Assembly: GCA_017541025.1 (NCBI GenBank)
Contig: JAFXZY010000052.1
Location: 1 to 62,063 of the forward strand
Direction: 5' to 3'
Length of the DNA: 62,063 nucleotides
From: Bacteroidaceae bacterium
Lineage (GTDB): Bacteria; Bacteroidota; Bacteroidia; Bacteroidales; Bacteroidaceae
Shown here one piece after another: positions 1-7,251 of this stretch (position 1 is its first letter; every line of letters begins with the position of its first letter). Under the pieces are notes generated by a model. It was not told where the DNA came from. It did no database searches and saw nothing but the letters and a program-made list of their open reading frames with translations. A program made the translations under genes and the position numbers.

Positions 1-1
1 A

Positions 2-376
2 GGGTACGACTATCAAGTGGACTTCGACATCACCTGGGCAACGGAGCCCGAAGGTACTATCCTGCTGCAGAACCCTTACGCCAAAGTATATCTTGCCGAC
101 CCGATAGGCGGATGGATAGGCTTCAGTCGTGACGGCTACCTTTATACCTTTAATTATAAGGGTAAGGTAGGCAAGAAAGAGCACATCGCCATCAAGGGCA
201 CTAACCGAAGCACCTCGCTCTACGTGAACGGCAAACTGGTGCAGGAATTAAGCATAGAAAAGCGTTTCTATGCTAAAGATAAGACATACAACTACGTCCA
301 AACCCTCATCTTCCCACTACAGAAAACGGGTAAGTTCAATAGTCAGATATCAAACTTTAAAGCAAAAAAGATGTAA
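2..376 (+). CDS. C-terminal fragment of a probable GH20 beta-N-acetylhexosaminidase
   Basis: The reading frame is open from the window edge to a stop at 376, so only about the last 124 residues are seen and the start lies upstream. What remains looks like the jelly-roll (LamG-like) domain that ends many Bacteroidota secreted beta-hexosaminidases: the stretches GFSRDGYLYTFNYK, SLYVNGKLVQEL and YVQTLIFPL are typical of it. The catalytic barrel is not in the window, so the enzymatic class is inferred from this accessory domain only. A hexosaminidase would fit beside the GH92 mannosidase downstream (N-glycan-like substrates). Other secreted glycosidases with the same tail cannot be excluded. Confidence 0.55.
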   Translation, partial: GYDYQVDFDITWATEPEGTILLQNPYAKVYLADPIGGWIGFSRDGYLYTFNYKGKVGKKEHIAIKGTNRSTSLYVNGKLVQELSIEKRFYAKDKTYNYVQTLIFPLQKTGKFNSQISNFKAKKM

Positions 377-387
377 AAAAAATAAAA

Positions 388-418
388 TTCTTCACTCTTC
401 ATTCTTCATTCTTCATTT
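388..418. repeat. TTCTTCACTCTTCATT-type short repeat, intergenic
   Basis: Units of CTTCATT / CTTCACT repeat head to tail between the hexosaminidase stop and the tRNA promoter. The same unit recurs inside coding regions at about 36058 and, on the other strand, near 47454-47560. Confidence 0.8.
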
Positions 419-425
419 TTTGTTG

Positions 426-433
426 TATCTTTG
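426..433 (+). promoter_or_regulatory. -7 box of the tRNA-Arg promoter
   Basis: TATCTTTG matches the Bacteroidota -7 consensus TAnnTTTG and lies 24 bases before the tRNA 5' end. A run of T ending in G just upstream can serve as the -33 element. Confidence 0.6.
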
Positions 434-457
434 CATCCGCAAAACAGCAAATAGGTC

Positions 458-532
458 GGTTCGGTAGCTCAGTTGGATTAGAGCAGCAGCCTTCTAAGCT
501 GCGGGTCAAGGGTTCGAGCCCCTTCCGAATCA
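458..532 (+). tRNA. tRNA-Arg (anticodon UCU)
   Basis: A full cloverleaf can be folded. Acceptor arms GGTTCGG and CCGAATC pair with one G-U; there is a D-arm with AGCTCAGTTGGATTAGAGC. The anticodon stem GCAGC/GCTGC carries the loop CTTCTAA with anticodon TCT at 493-495, and the T-arm AAGGG/CCCTT carries the loop TTCGAGC. The CCA end is not encoded. It reads AGA codons. It stands alone, with its own promoter and terminator. Confidence 0.95.
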
Positions 533-542
533 CTTCAACTTG

Positions 543-567
543 AGCCCTTCACACCGAGGGGCTTTTT
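543..567 (+). terminator. Rho-independent terminator after tRNA-Arg
   Basis: AGCCCTTC pairs with GAGGGGCT over eight bases (one G-U) around the loop ACACC and is followed by five T. It ends only 17 bases before the next start codon. Confidence 0.8.
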
Positions 568-583
568 AATTTATCAGAAAACG

Positions 584-1051
584 ATGAATACAAATAAAGA
601 ATTTATACAGATGGCCATAGAGGAAGCCCGTGAAGGCATTCGGAAAGGCCACGGAGGACCGTTTGGAACAGTCATTGTCAAGGACGGGAAAGTTATAGCC
701 AAAGGACATAATATGGTACTGGTAAACCATGATCCTACTGCTCATGGGGAAGTGATTGCCATTCGCAAGGCTGGTAAAGCGCTGGGCACACACGACCTTA
801 GCGGCTGTACACTTTATACAACAGGCGAACCTTGCCACATGTGCCTGTGTGCTATTATGTGGGCCAATATTGATAAGGTATATTACGGATGCACCATTGC
901 GGACAACGGTAAAATTGGCTTCCGTGATGACAAATTCAATACCATCTTTGGAGGTCGTGACAAGTTAGGTGATATGCTTACAGAACTGAGCCGCGAGGAA
1001 TGTCTGCAACTCTTTGAAGAATATAACAATATTAATCACACAACCTACTAA
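584..1051 (+). CDS. Guanine deaminase-like nucleoside deaminase
   Basis: 155-residue zinc-dependent cytidine/deoxycytidylate deaminase-fold protein. The catalytic signature is complete: His54-x-Glu56 (TAHGE) and the PCxxC pair Cys84/Cys87 (PCHMC). The length, the GGPFGTVIVKDG opening and the DPTAH context match bacterial guanine deaminases (guanine to xanthine) better than TadA, whose motif is normally NPIAHAE. It would feed purine salvage together with xpt and the xanthine permease near 42-44 kb. Start ATG at 584 sits just after the tRNA terminator, and no separate -7 box is visible in the 17-base gap, so transcription may come from terminator read-through. The next gene follows after 14 bases. 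A different nucleoside deaminase is the main alternative. Confidence 0.8.
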   Translation: MNTNKEFIQMAIEEAREGIRKGHGGPFGTVIVKDGKVIAKGHNMVLVNHDPTAHGEVIAIRKAGKALGTHDLSGCTLYTTGEPCHMCLCAIMWANIDKVYYGCTIADNGKIGFRDDKFNTIFGGRDKLGDMLTELSREECLQLFEEYNNINHTTY

Positions 1052-1065
1052 CAATCCATAATGTT

Positions 1066-1788
1066 ATGAAAGATTTTCAGTTTAAGTACATTGGCGAGGC
1101 ATTGATCCTTGCCGTTGGTCTCTTCCTGGCAGGAGGAGCCATTAAAAGTGGTATTGTAAAGTTCAAGGAGATGGACCGAACCGTCACTGCAAAAGGACTT
1201 TGCGAGAAAGAGGTGAAGGCTGACAAGGTAACGTGGCCCTTGAAGTTCAAGGAACTGGGCAACGATCCTGCCGAACTATACGACCGTATCGAGAGCAATA
1301 CTCAGACTGTTGTTTCGTTCCTGAAGTCCAACGGCCTGAGCGAAGAGGAAATCTCTATTGCACCACCCGCTATGGTTGACCAGCAGGCTAACATGAGCTA
1401 CAGCAGCGAACAAGTGCGCTACCGCTACAAGGCCAACTGCGTAGTTACCGTAGTGAGCAAGAATGTGGATCTGGTTCGTAAAATAGTAAGCAATCAGGCT
1501 AAACTGATGCGTCAGGGAGTAACCATCGTTAGTAACGAGTACGACGAGACTTCCAACGTTACCTACGAGTTTACCGGACTGAATGACATCAAGCCGGAGA
1601 TGATTGCGGAGGCTACCAAGAATGCCCGTAAGACTGCCGAGCAGTTTGCTACCGACTCCAACAGCGAGTTAGGTAAGATTAAAACAGCAGACCAAGGTCA
1701 GTTCAGCATCAACGACCGTGACCAGAATACTCCTTGGCTCAAGAACATTCGCGTAGTAACCACTGTGGTTTACTACCTGAAAGACTAA
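1066..1788 (+). CDS. SIMPL-domain (DUF541) protein, membrane anchored
   Basis: 240 residues. A single hydrophobic segment at about residues 9-26 (ALILAVGLFLAGGAI) anchors the protein, and the rest is the SIMPL fold of periplasmic or extracytoplasmic proteins such as BP26/YggE. Features are the early AxGLCEKEVKAD strand, the paired-helix region with QVRYRYKANCVVTVVS, and an EATKNARKTAEQFA helix before the final VTTVVYYL strand. The role of the family is poorly defined (stress and outer-surface proteins). It begins 14 bases after the deaminase and is probably cotranscribed with it. Confidence 0.8.
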   Translation: MKDFQFKYIGEALILAVGLFLAGGAIKSGIVKFKEMDRTVTAKGLCEKEVKADKVTWPLKFKELGNDPAELYDRIESNTQTVVSFLKSNGLSEEEISIAPPAMVDQQANMSYSSEQVRYRYKANCVVTVVSKNVDLVRKIVSNQAKLMRQGVTIVSNEYDETSNVTYEFTGLNDIKPEMIAEATKNARKTAEQFATDSNSELGKIKTADQGQFSINDRDQNTPWLKNIRVVTTVVYYLKD

Positions 1789-1798
1789 GGGACTAACC

Positions 1799-1906
1799 CT
1801 TAACCCCTCTCCAAAGGGAAGGGAGAAACGGGAACGATAACGAAAATTTTTTCAACTTGTCCCCCAAAGTATTTCTCCTCGCCCTAAAGGGAGAGGACGG
1901 GAGAGG
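1799..1906. repeat. CTCTCC / AAAGGGAGAGG palindromic intergenic repeats
   Basis: Two copies of a short GC-rich inverted motif (CCCTCTCC and AAAGGGA GAGG) flank a spacer carrying ACGATAACG between two convergent genes. The same motif is found inside the kinase gene at 2041-2145 and inside the GH51-GH127 gene near 19650-19685. It could act as a weak bidirectional terminator here. Confidence 0.6.
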
Positions 1907-1909
1907 GTC

Positions 1910-3154
1910 TTAATACTGATCATACAACTCCTGCAGGAGGGTGAGTTTCTCGCCCTCCTTTTTTTCTATGTACGTGCCACCGTAATAGAAGCAAGCAAAG
2001 CCACCTGAGACTATACCCCATTTGGTGCTCTCGATTAAGTCGAGAAGCCTCTCCCCGGCCCTCTCCACAAGAGAGGGAGTATTTTCATCGTTGTTCCATT
2101 CATTCTCCCCTTTTTTGGAGGGGTTGGGAGAGGCTGCTATTTGTCTGGCTAAGGAGGCAATGACACCACCGGCGAAGTTGTCGCCACAGCCTGTGCTGTC
2201 ACCCTTGCGACCTTCTTTTAATGCCTTGCCCACAGCGGCAGAGACGGGCATCGTATGCATGGGAACCTTTCCGAAGAGAGTACTGTCTGCCCAGAGATAG
2301 ACATCGCGGGCTCCGTTGGTAACCAACACTGCACCAACTTCTTTCTCTGCAAAGAAAGAGATGGCTGAGGGAATATCCTGGCAACCACTCAAGCGAAGTG
2401 CTTCCTCGTGATCAACAATCAACAGGTCTATAAAGCGGTAAGCTTCGTCTCCGTCACCCATAGGCCATCGCTGAGATGGATTTTCCTTCTCGTTCAAGAA
2501 ATCATAAACCGTATTGACAATGGTGAGGTGACCTTTCTCCTTTACTATTTTGAGCATACCGCTCAGTCCCTGATGAATACAGGGAACTAAGGCAGTACCG
2601 CCAAAAACACAGATGTCTGAGTCATAGAAACTCTCATCTATCTCCTCGGGCAAATAATGCCATGAAGCGCCGATGGTGTTCACAAAGGTACGCTCACCAT
2701 GTCCATTGTCAAAATTGGGATCTGAAAGCACACTGGTAGAAGCAGTCTCACTACTTCTCTCTATTCGATAGTGACTCAAATCTACAGGAGTCTGGCTCAA
2801 CTTCTGCATAAGGTCCCTACCTACTTCCTTATCTCCCCTGCAGCCATAAAAGAATACCTCGCTCTCTTTATAAGCAATCTGTGCGGCATTAATGAGTGCC
2901 ACAATGCAAGGTCCGCCGATATTTTCCTTATCGGCTTTGCGTCCATCGGTAAGTTTGGGCAAGATTTCTGTTTCGAAACTATCACCCGAGAAACGCTCCA
3001 GTTCCTCTTCGAAGGTCAGCTTACCCGGTTCCAATCCGCCATCGCCGGGCTTTTTACTCAGATACTTGCGGAAGAGTTCCGACGTAAAATCCACCTTATC
3101 ATATATGCGGTCCATGAGGCAGCAGCCGACACCGCTGATTCGTACTTTATGCAT
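1910..3154 (-). CDS. PfkB-family sugar kinase with an in-frame repeat insertion
   Basis: 414-residue ribokinase/PfkB-fold kinase. The ATP/anion-hole motif GDSTGCGDNFAGG carries the catalytic base at about Asp325. An NIGGPCIVALINAAQ substrate-lid region and the C-terminal GIVSGGFACFYYGGTY helix are also typical. The phosphate acceptor is not readable from sequence; the operon (isomerase upstream, class II aldolase further upstream) suggests a ketose such as fructose or xylulose. Residues about 337-376 are an insertion made of CTCTCC-type repeat DNA (SPNPSKKGE, ENTPSLVERAGERLL) that separates the ATP motif from the following helix without breaking the frame. It is the last gene of the minus-strand unit. 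Confidence 0.85.
   Translation of the reverse strand: MHKVRISGVGCCLMDRIYDKVDFTSELFRKYLSKKPGDGGLEPGKLTFEEELERFSGDSFETEILPKLTDGRKADKENIGGPCIVALINAAQIAYKESEVFFYGCRGDKEVGRDLMQKLSQTPVDLSHYRIERSSETASTSVLSDPNFDNGHGERTFVNTIGASWHYLPEEIDESFYDSDICVFGGTALVPCIHQGLSGMLKIVKEKGHLTIVNTVYDFLNEKENPSQRWPMGDGDEAYRFIDLLIVDHEEALRLSGCQDIPSAISFFAEKEVGAVLVTNGARDVYLWADSTLFGKVPMHTMPVSAAVGKALKEGRKGDSTGCGDNFAGGVIASLARQIAASPNPSKKGENEWNNDENTPSLVERAGERLLDLIESTKWGIVSGGFACFYYGGTYIEKKEGEKLTLLQELYDQY
2041..2145. repeat. Repeat DNA inside the PfkB kinase gene
   Basis: CTCTCCCC, CTCTCC, AGAGAGGGAG and CTCCCCTTTTTTGGAGGGG blocks lie in the coding sequence. They match the intergenic copies 150-250 bases away and keep the frame open. 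Confidence 0.7.
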
Positions 3155-3156
3155 TG

Positions 3157-3292
3157 AGAATTAACAATTAACAATTAATAATTAACAACGATAACCAATA
3201 ACCGATAACCAATAACCGATAACCAATAACCGATAACCAATTAAAGTTTTCGTTATCGTTGACGTTATCATTGACGTTATCATTGACGTTAG
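3157..3292. repeat. Mixed short tandem repeats between kinase and isomerase genes
   Basis: Three arrays in a row: TTAACAATTAACAATTAA units, then four copies of ATAACCAATAACCG, then GTTATCGTTGACGTTATC / ATTGACGTTATC units. Relatives of the last unit also occur at 6320-6344, 27462-27512 and 61877-61904. Confidence 0.85.
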
Positions 3293-3295
3293 ACT

Positions 3296-3970
3296 TTATA
3301 AGAACTTACCATAGTCCGAGCAAAGAAGGTGCAGGGGTTCTTCGTCTTCCTCAATCTCCGGGAAACGTCCCACGGGATTATAGAAGCGGTTGTCCGTATT
3401 ATCGTCATTGCACTGACTCACCTCACCTACCATTACCTTTCCCTTCCCGGGTTCGCCATAGAAACGATGGTAGAGGTATTGCTCCATACAGATACTCTGT
3501 CCGGGACGAAGGATAACCGTTCCGCCTGGCTCCATCGTATGCTCTATGCCATCTATGCGGTAATGTACCTGTGTATCGGCAAACTGCTCGTTCTTATCGG
3601 CATTATAGAGTTCAATCACCAAGTTTCCGCCGCCACGATTGATGATGTCCTCCATCTTCGACCAATGGAAGTGCATAGGAGTCTCCTGGTTCTCTTCCAC
3701 AATCATAATCTTCTCTGCGTATGGTTTCTTGTCCATACCGTACTTGCCGTTGCGAATGGTAAAAAGGAACAAACCGCAGCGCAGGAAGTCGCCAGAACCA
3801 AAGTCGGTGATGTCCCATCCCAACATACGTTCCACAATATAATCTACTTTCTGGCGGTTGGCCTTCCAGTCTTGAAGGCTCCACTCTGCCCATTCGGGCA
3901 AAACAAACTGACGTGATGCCAAAAACTCCTTGGCCTCGCGCTGAATCTGATTAATTTCGCTTCGTTTCAT
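3296..3970 (-). CDS. D-lyxose ketol-isomerase family (cupin sugar isomerase)
   Basis: 224 residues from the ATG at 3970. An in-frame ATG at 4000 adds ten residues encoded by repeat-like DNA and is less likely. It is a single-domain cupin of the D-lyxose isomerase family, with metal ligands visible as His100-x-His102 and Glu107 (TPMHFHWSKMED) and a later His near 168 (EQYLYHRFYG). Known members convert D-lyxose to D-xylulose and usually also D-mannose to D-fructose. Next to a secreted alpha-mannosidase, the mannose-to-fructose activity is the attractive reading, but that is inference. It lies between GH92 and the PfkB kinase on the same strand. Confidence 0.8.
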   Translation of the reverse strand: MKRSEINQIQREAKEFLASRQFVLPEWAEWSLQDWKANRQKVDYIVERMLGWDITDFGSGDFLRCGLFLFTIRNGKYGMDKKPYAEKIMIVEENQETPMHFHWSKMEDIINRGGGNLVIELYNADKNEQFADTQVHYRIDGIEHTMEPGGTVILRPGQSICMEQYLYHRFYGEPGKGKVMVGEVSQCNDDNTDNRFYNPVGRFPEIEEDEEPLHLLCSDYGKFL

Positions 3971-3991
3971 AATATTGTTAGTTTTTATTTT

Positions 3992-4062
3992 ATTGAACAT
4001 TGAGCATTGAACATTGAGTATTAGTTGTTCGTCCTTCGTTATTCGTCCTTCGTTGTTAATTG
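3992..4062. repeat. ATTGAACATTGAGC and TTCGTCCTTCGTTATTCG short repeats
   Basis: Two unit types repeat head to tail in the gap between the isomerase and GH92 genes, followed by a TTGTTAATTGTTAATT run. Confidence 0.75.
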
Positions 4063-6249
4063 TTAATTAAAGAAGTTAACGTTCCCGGGGGTAGGCTTTC
4101 TTCCCATCTGTAACTCCAGGGTGCCACCAGCCATTAACTGTTCGTGCGTAAGGAAAGGCTTCGAGAGAGGCTGGCCGTTCAGTCGGGCACTTTGGATATA
4201 TTTGTTTTCTTTTGAGATATCTTTAGCATTGATAATGAACGACTTACCATTTGGCAGATGAAGTGTTGCTTTCTCAAAGAAAGGACTGCCGATGGCATAG
4301 CTGGTTGTTCCTGGCGTGACTGGGAAGAAACCCATCATGGAGAAGACAACGAATGCCGACATGCCACCACCGTCCTCATCGCCCGGCATACCAAGGAAGG
4401 AGTCGATGAAGTAGGTATCGATAAGACTATGGATATACTTCTGTGTTTTCCAGGGCGCTCCCACATAGTCATACAGATAAGGTATATGGAAGCTGGGTTC
4501 GTTGCCCATCTGGAACATACCCATCAGCCCCGTAGCATCGGGCAACACATTGTAGAAACGGAACTTGGCCGTCCCCACGCCCATGTGGAAGAGCTCGTCC
4601 AACTTGGCCTCGGCCTTCTTGTGTCCGCCCATCAGGGTAAAGAGTCCTTCCAGATCGTGTTTTACATCCCAATTGAAGATATAGGCATTGTTCTCGGTGA
4701 AGTAAGCGCGTCCGTCGTGCATGGGATTAAAGGGCTCCACCCACTCTCCCTTATCGTCCTTGGGCCACATCATGCCTTTATCGGTGCGGAAGACATTACG
4801 GTAAAACTTCGAGCGTTCCATAAAGAGTTTCTCGTCCTCTGTCTTACCTAACATCTTGGCCATCTGAGCGATACACCAGTCGGAATAGCTGTTCACAGTT
4901 GTCAGCGAAACGCTCTGTCGGCGCTCCCAGTTGGTATCCACTTCCGGTACGGTTTCAGGTTCACCGGGTTGTAAAGCGGGATAGTAGCCATGTGTATTAT
5001 AGAATGTATCCAGCGGAGTAGCCGGTCCTGTACGCCAAGGCAGCATGGTACGTTCCAACGAGTTCTTGCGGAAGCCCTCGTAGGCTGTTGCCAGATCGAA
5101 TCGCAACCCCTTGACCCAGGCATCCAGCATCCACACGGCAGCGAAGTTACCCGTCATAGCAGCCCATTCGCCCGAGGTCAAGGCAAAGCGTGGCATAACG
5201 CCACTCTCCTTATACATCTCAATCAGGGAGTTAATCTTCTGCAACTCAACATCAGGATTCAGAATAGTATGCAGCGGTTCCAAGGCAATATGCGTATCCC
5301 ACAACCAGTTGTCCACAAAGAACGGTTCGTCTGACGTGTGTACCTTATGGTCCCATGCACTGTAGAAACGTCCGTACTCGTTGATGTCCACCATACGTTC
5401 CTGACAACGGTAGAGTGCCGTGTAGAATGTACGCATGTGCGATTCCGTTCCCCCGCTCACCTCTATCTGTCCAAGTCGTTTTTCCCACGTCTTTTTTGCA
5501 TCCTGTTTAATGCGTTCGAAGTCGAACTTCGGAATCTCGCGTTCCATATTATCCTTTGCCTGCTTCTTATCAATATAAGAAATTCCGTAGCGCATCGTCA
5601 CTACACTTTTCTGGCTGTCAGCCGTCAGCATCAAGTGCTTGACGTCCTGGCCGGGATAATGTATATTGTGCATTTCGCAGTCGAACTCGGCATACAGATA
5701 AGCCGTCATGTTTTCCTTGCATTCAGGCTGTCCGAACTCAGCGGTTCCTGTTACCACCCGATTGCCCTCATGGTCGTAGGAGCCGATAGCAGTACGACTG
5801 CGGAAACGTAAGGTATGATTGCCCTTTCCCTCGAAGGTCATGCGAATGATACCACTCTTCTTGGAGGGTGCGAACTCGAAGGTCACGCCATCCAACTGGG
5901 CACAATAGTAATAAGGATGTGTCTCCTCGTTGTCGATGATACCGGGTGCCGACCAGAACCCTTCCGTGTTGTCTGTACAGAAAGGCATAAAACCGAATAC
6001 CCAGTGCCTACGATGGTTAGGCATCTGTAGGGCAAAGTCTTCAATCCAGTCGTCCAGCATACTGCTGCGCAGCGGAACAAATCGTAGCATCTCGTTTGGC
6101 AGATGCATCGTTTGGCGTGTTGTTTCCAACAAGACACTCACGCCACCGATAGTCGGGTCTGCATAATCAGCCACAGATTTCTTGGAGTCAGCATAAGATA
6201 GCAATGGCAAGCAGAAACAAAGCCCCAGTATAATTTTCCTTAAAGTCAT
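4063..6249 (-). CDS. GH92 exo-alpha-mannosidase, secreted
   Basis: 728 residues with a signal peptide (MTLRKIILGLCFCLPLLSYA). The family-92 architecture is clear: an N-terminal beta-sandwich (DPTIGG, VFGFMPFCTDN) and an (alpha/alpha)6 catalytic domain with SYSDWCIAQMAKMLG, GNEPSFHIPYLYDY and PGDEDGGGMSAF, the last holding the Asp/Glu region that acts as base. GH92 enzymes are calcium-dependent inverting exo-mannosidases acting on N-glycans or mannans. This copy is close to the usual 720-760 residues. Linkage specificity cannot be read. It is preceded by the aldolase and followed by the isomerase in the same transcription direction. Confidence 0.92.
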   Translation of the reverse strand: MTLRKIILGLCFCLPLLSYADSKKSVADYADPTIGGVSVLLETTRQTMHLPNEMLRFVPLRSSMLDDWIEDFALQMPNHRRHWVFGFMPFCTDNTEGFWSAPGIIDNEETHPYYYCAQLDGVTFEFAPSKKSGIIRMTFEGKGNHTLRFRSRTAIGSYDHEGNRVVTGTAEFGQPECKENMTAYLYAEFDCEMHNIHYPGQDVKHLMLTADSQKSVVTMRYGISYIDKKQAKDNMEREIPKFDFERIKQDAKKTWEKRLGQIEVSGGTESHMRTFYTALYRCQERMVDINEYGRFYSAWDHKVHTSDEPFFVDNWLWDTHIALEPLHTILNPDVELQKINSLIEMYKESGVMPRFALTSGEWAAMTGNFAAVWMLDAWVKGLRFDLATAYEGFRKNSLERTMLPWRTGPATPLDTFYNTHGYYPALQPGEPETVPEVDTNWERRQSVSLTTVNSYSDWCIAQMAKMLGKTEDEKLFMERSKFYRNVFRTDKGMMWPKDDKGEWVEPFNPMHDGRAYFTENNAYIFNWDVKHDLEGLFTLMGGHKKAEAKLDELFHMGVGTAKFRFYNVLPDATGLMGMFQMGNEPSFHIPYLYDYVGAPWKTQKYIHSLIDTYFIDSFLGMPGDEDGGGMSAFVVFSMMGFFPVTPGTTSYAIGSPFFEKATLHLPNGKSFIINAKDISKENKYIQSARLNGQPLSKPFLTHEQLMAGGTLELQMGRKPTPGNVNFFN

Positions 6250-6258
6250 AACAATAAT

Positions 6259-6344
6259 AGTTGAGAGTTTAGAGTCAGTTTACAGTCACTTTATAGTTAA
6301 AATATTAAAAGGTTAAAAAGTTTTCGTTATCGTTGACGTTATCG
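6259..6344. repeat. GTTGAGAGTTTAGAG and GTTATCGTTGACGTTATC repeats
   Basis: AGAGTTTAGAGTCAGTTTACAG units, then the TTTTCGTTATCGTTGACG family seen also near 3250, fill the gap up to the aldolase stop codon. Confidence 0.75.
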
Positions 6345-7172
6345 TTATCTATTGCTTTCAAAAAGTAGGATATGCTCTGTTACGACTTCGCGTGACGCAT
6401 CAATCATCACCTGCTTCAGGGGGATGTAACCCTCATCGGGCTTTTGTGCAAGGCGTTCGCTGATTCGCTTCATAATGCCGCGCTGGATGGCTGTTGCCAC
6501 ATTTATCTTGCATATTCCGTTATGGATGCAGGCCTTGAAGTCCTCCACGCTGGTTCCGCTGCCGCCATGAAGCACCAAAGGCAGTTGGTTGGCTTCATGA
6601 ATCTCTATGAGTCGTTGTATGTTCAACTGCGGCGTATGCACATAATGTCCGTGCAGGTTACCGATGGCAACGGCCAGTGCGTCAATGCCCGTCTCCTGAA
6701 CAAAGCGAACTGATTCTTCAACATCCGTAAAGACATCGGCTGTATCTTTTCCGCAGTCGCCCACTTTTCCCAGCTCGGCCTCCATATCCACACCGGCAGC
6801 CTTGGCTATACGGGTTACTGCCTTGCTGGTAGCTACATTCTCTCCAAACGGAAGAGCAGCACCGTCGAACATCACAGAAGTAAATCCTAAACGGATAGCC
6901 CGTACACAGGTCTCAAGGCTCTGACCGTGGTCAAGATGAACACACACGGGTACAGAGGCACGTTTGGCAGCTTCCAGAAAAAGCGGAGCCATCAGTTCCA
7001 TAGGTGCCTCGGGGAACTGCACCTCGGCCAACTGCAGTATAATGGGCGAACGCAGTTCCTCTGCAGCCTCCAAGGCTCCCATCACATTCTCCAAACTCAG
7101 ACAATTAAATGCTCCAACGGCATAGTGTCGTTCATTTGCATCTTTCAAGATTTCACTTAAGGTTGTTAACAT
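6345..7172 (-). CDS. Class II ketose-bisphosphate aldolase (FbaA/KbaY/GatY type)
   Basis: 275 residues from the ATG at 7172; the frame extends upstream only through repeat DNA. The zinc class II aldolase signature is present: CVHLDHGQS (Asp81, His82), IGNLHGHY (His ligand) and VLHGGSG (phosphate loop and His ligand). These enzymes cleave a ketose 1-phosphate or bisphosphate to DHAP and an aldehyde. The short length and the LAEVQFPEAP start resemble tagatose/fructose-bisphosphate aldolases of sugar catabolic operons rather than the longer glycolytic form. With the PfkB kinase and isomerase it could complete a mannose or lyxose breakdown route. Substrate remains open. Confidence 0.85.
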   Translation of the reverse strand: MLTTLSEILKDANERHYAVGAFNCLSLENVMGALEAAEELRSPIILQLAEVQFPEAPMELMAPLFLEAAKRASVPVCVHLDHGQSLETCVRAIRLGFTSVMFDGAALPFGENVATSKAVTRIAKAAGVDMEAELGKVGDCGKDTADVFTDVEESVRFVQETGIDALAVAIGNLHGHYVHTPQLNIQRLIEIHEANQLPLVLHGGSGTSVEDFKACIHNGICKINVATAIQRGIMKRISERLAQKPDEGYIPLKQVMIDASREVVTEHILLFESNR

Positions 7173-7195
7173 GTAAAGATTAAAGTTTATGGTTT

Positions 7196-7251
7196 TTTTG
7201 TTAATTGTTATCGTTTTAAACTGTAAACAGTAAACGGTAAACAAAGAATAG
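7196..7251. repeat. TTAATTGTTA and AAACTGTAAACAGTAAAC short repeats
   Basis: Units of (A)ACTGTAA / ACAGTAA repeat between the acetylesterase stop and the aldolase start. The same unit builds the perfect inverted repeat at 58890-59002. Confidence 0.7.

Noticed and set aside
584-1051. TadA tRNA adenosine deaminase
   Set aside because: Adjacent to a tRNA-Arg, but the tRNA has anticodon UCU with no A34, and the DPTAHGE/PCHMC context fits guanine deaminase better.
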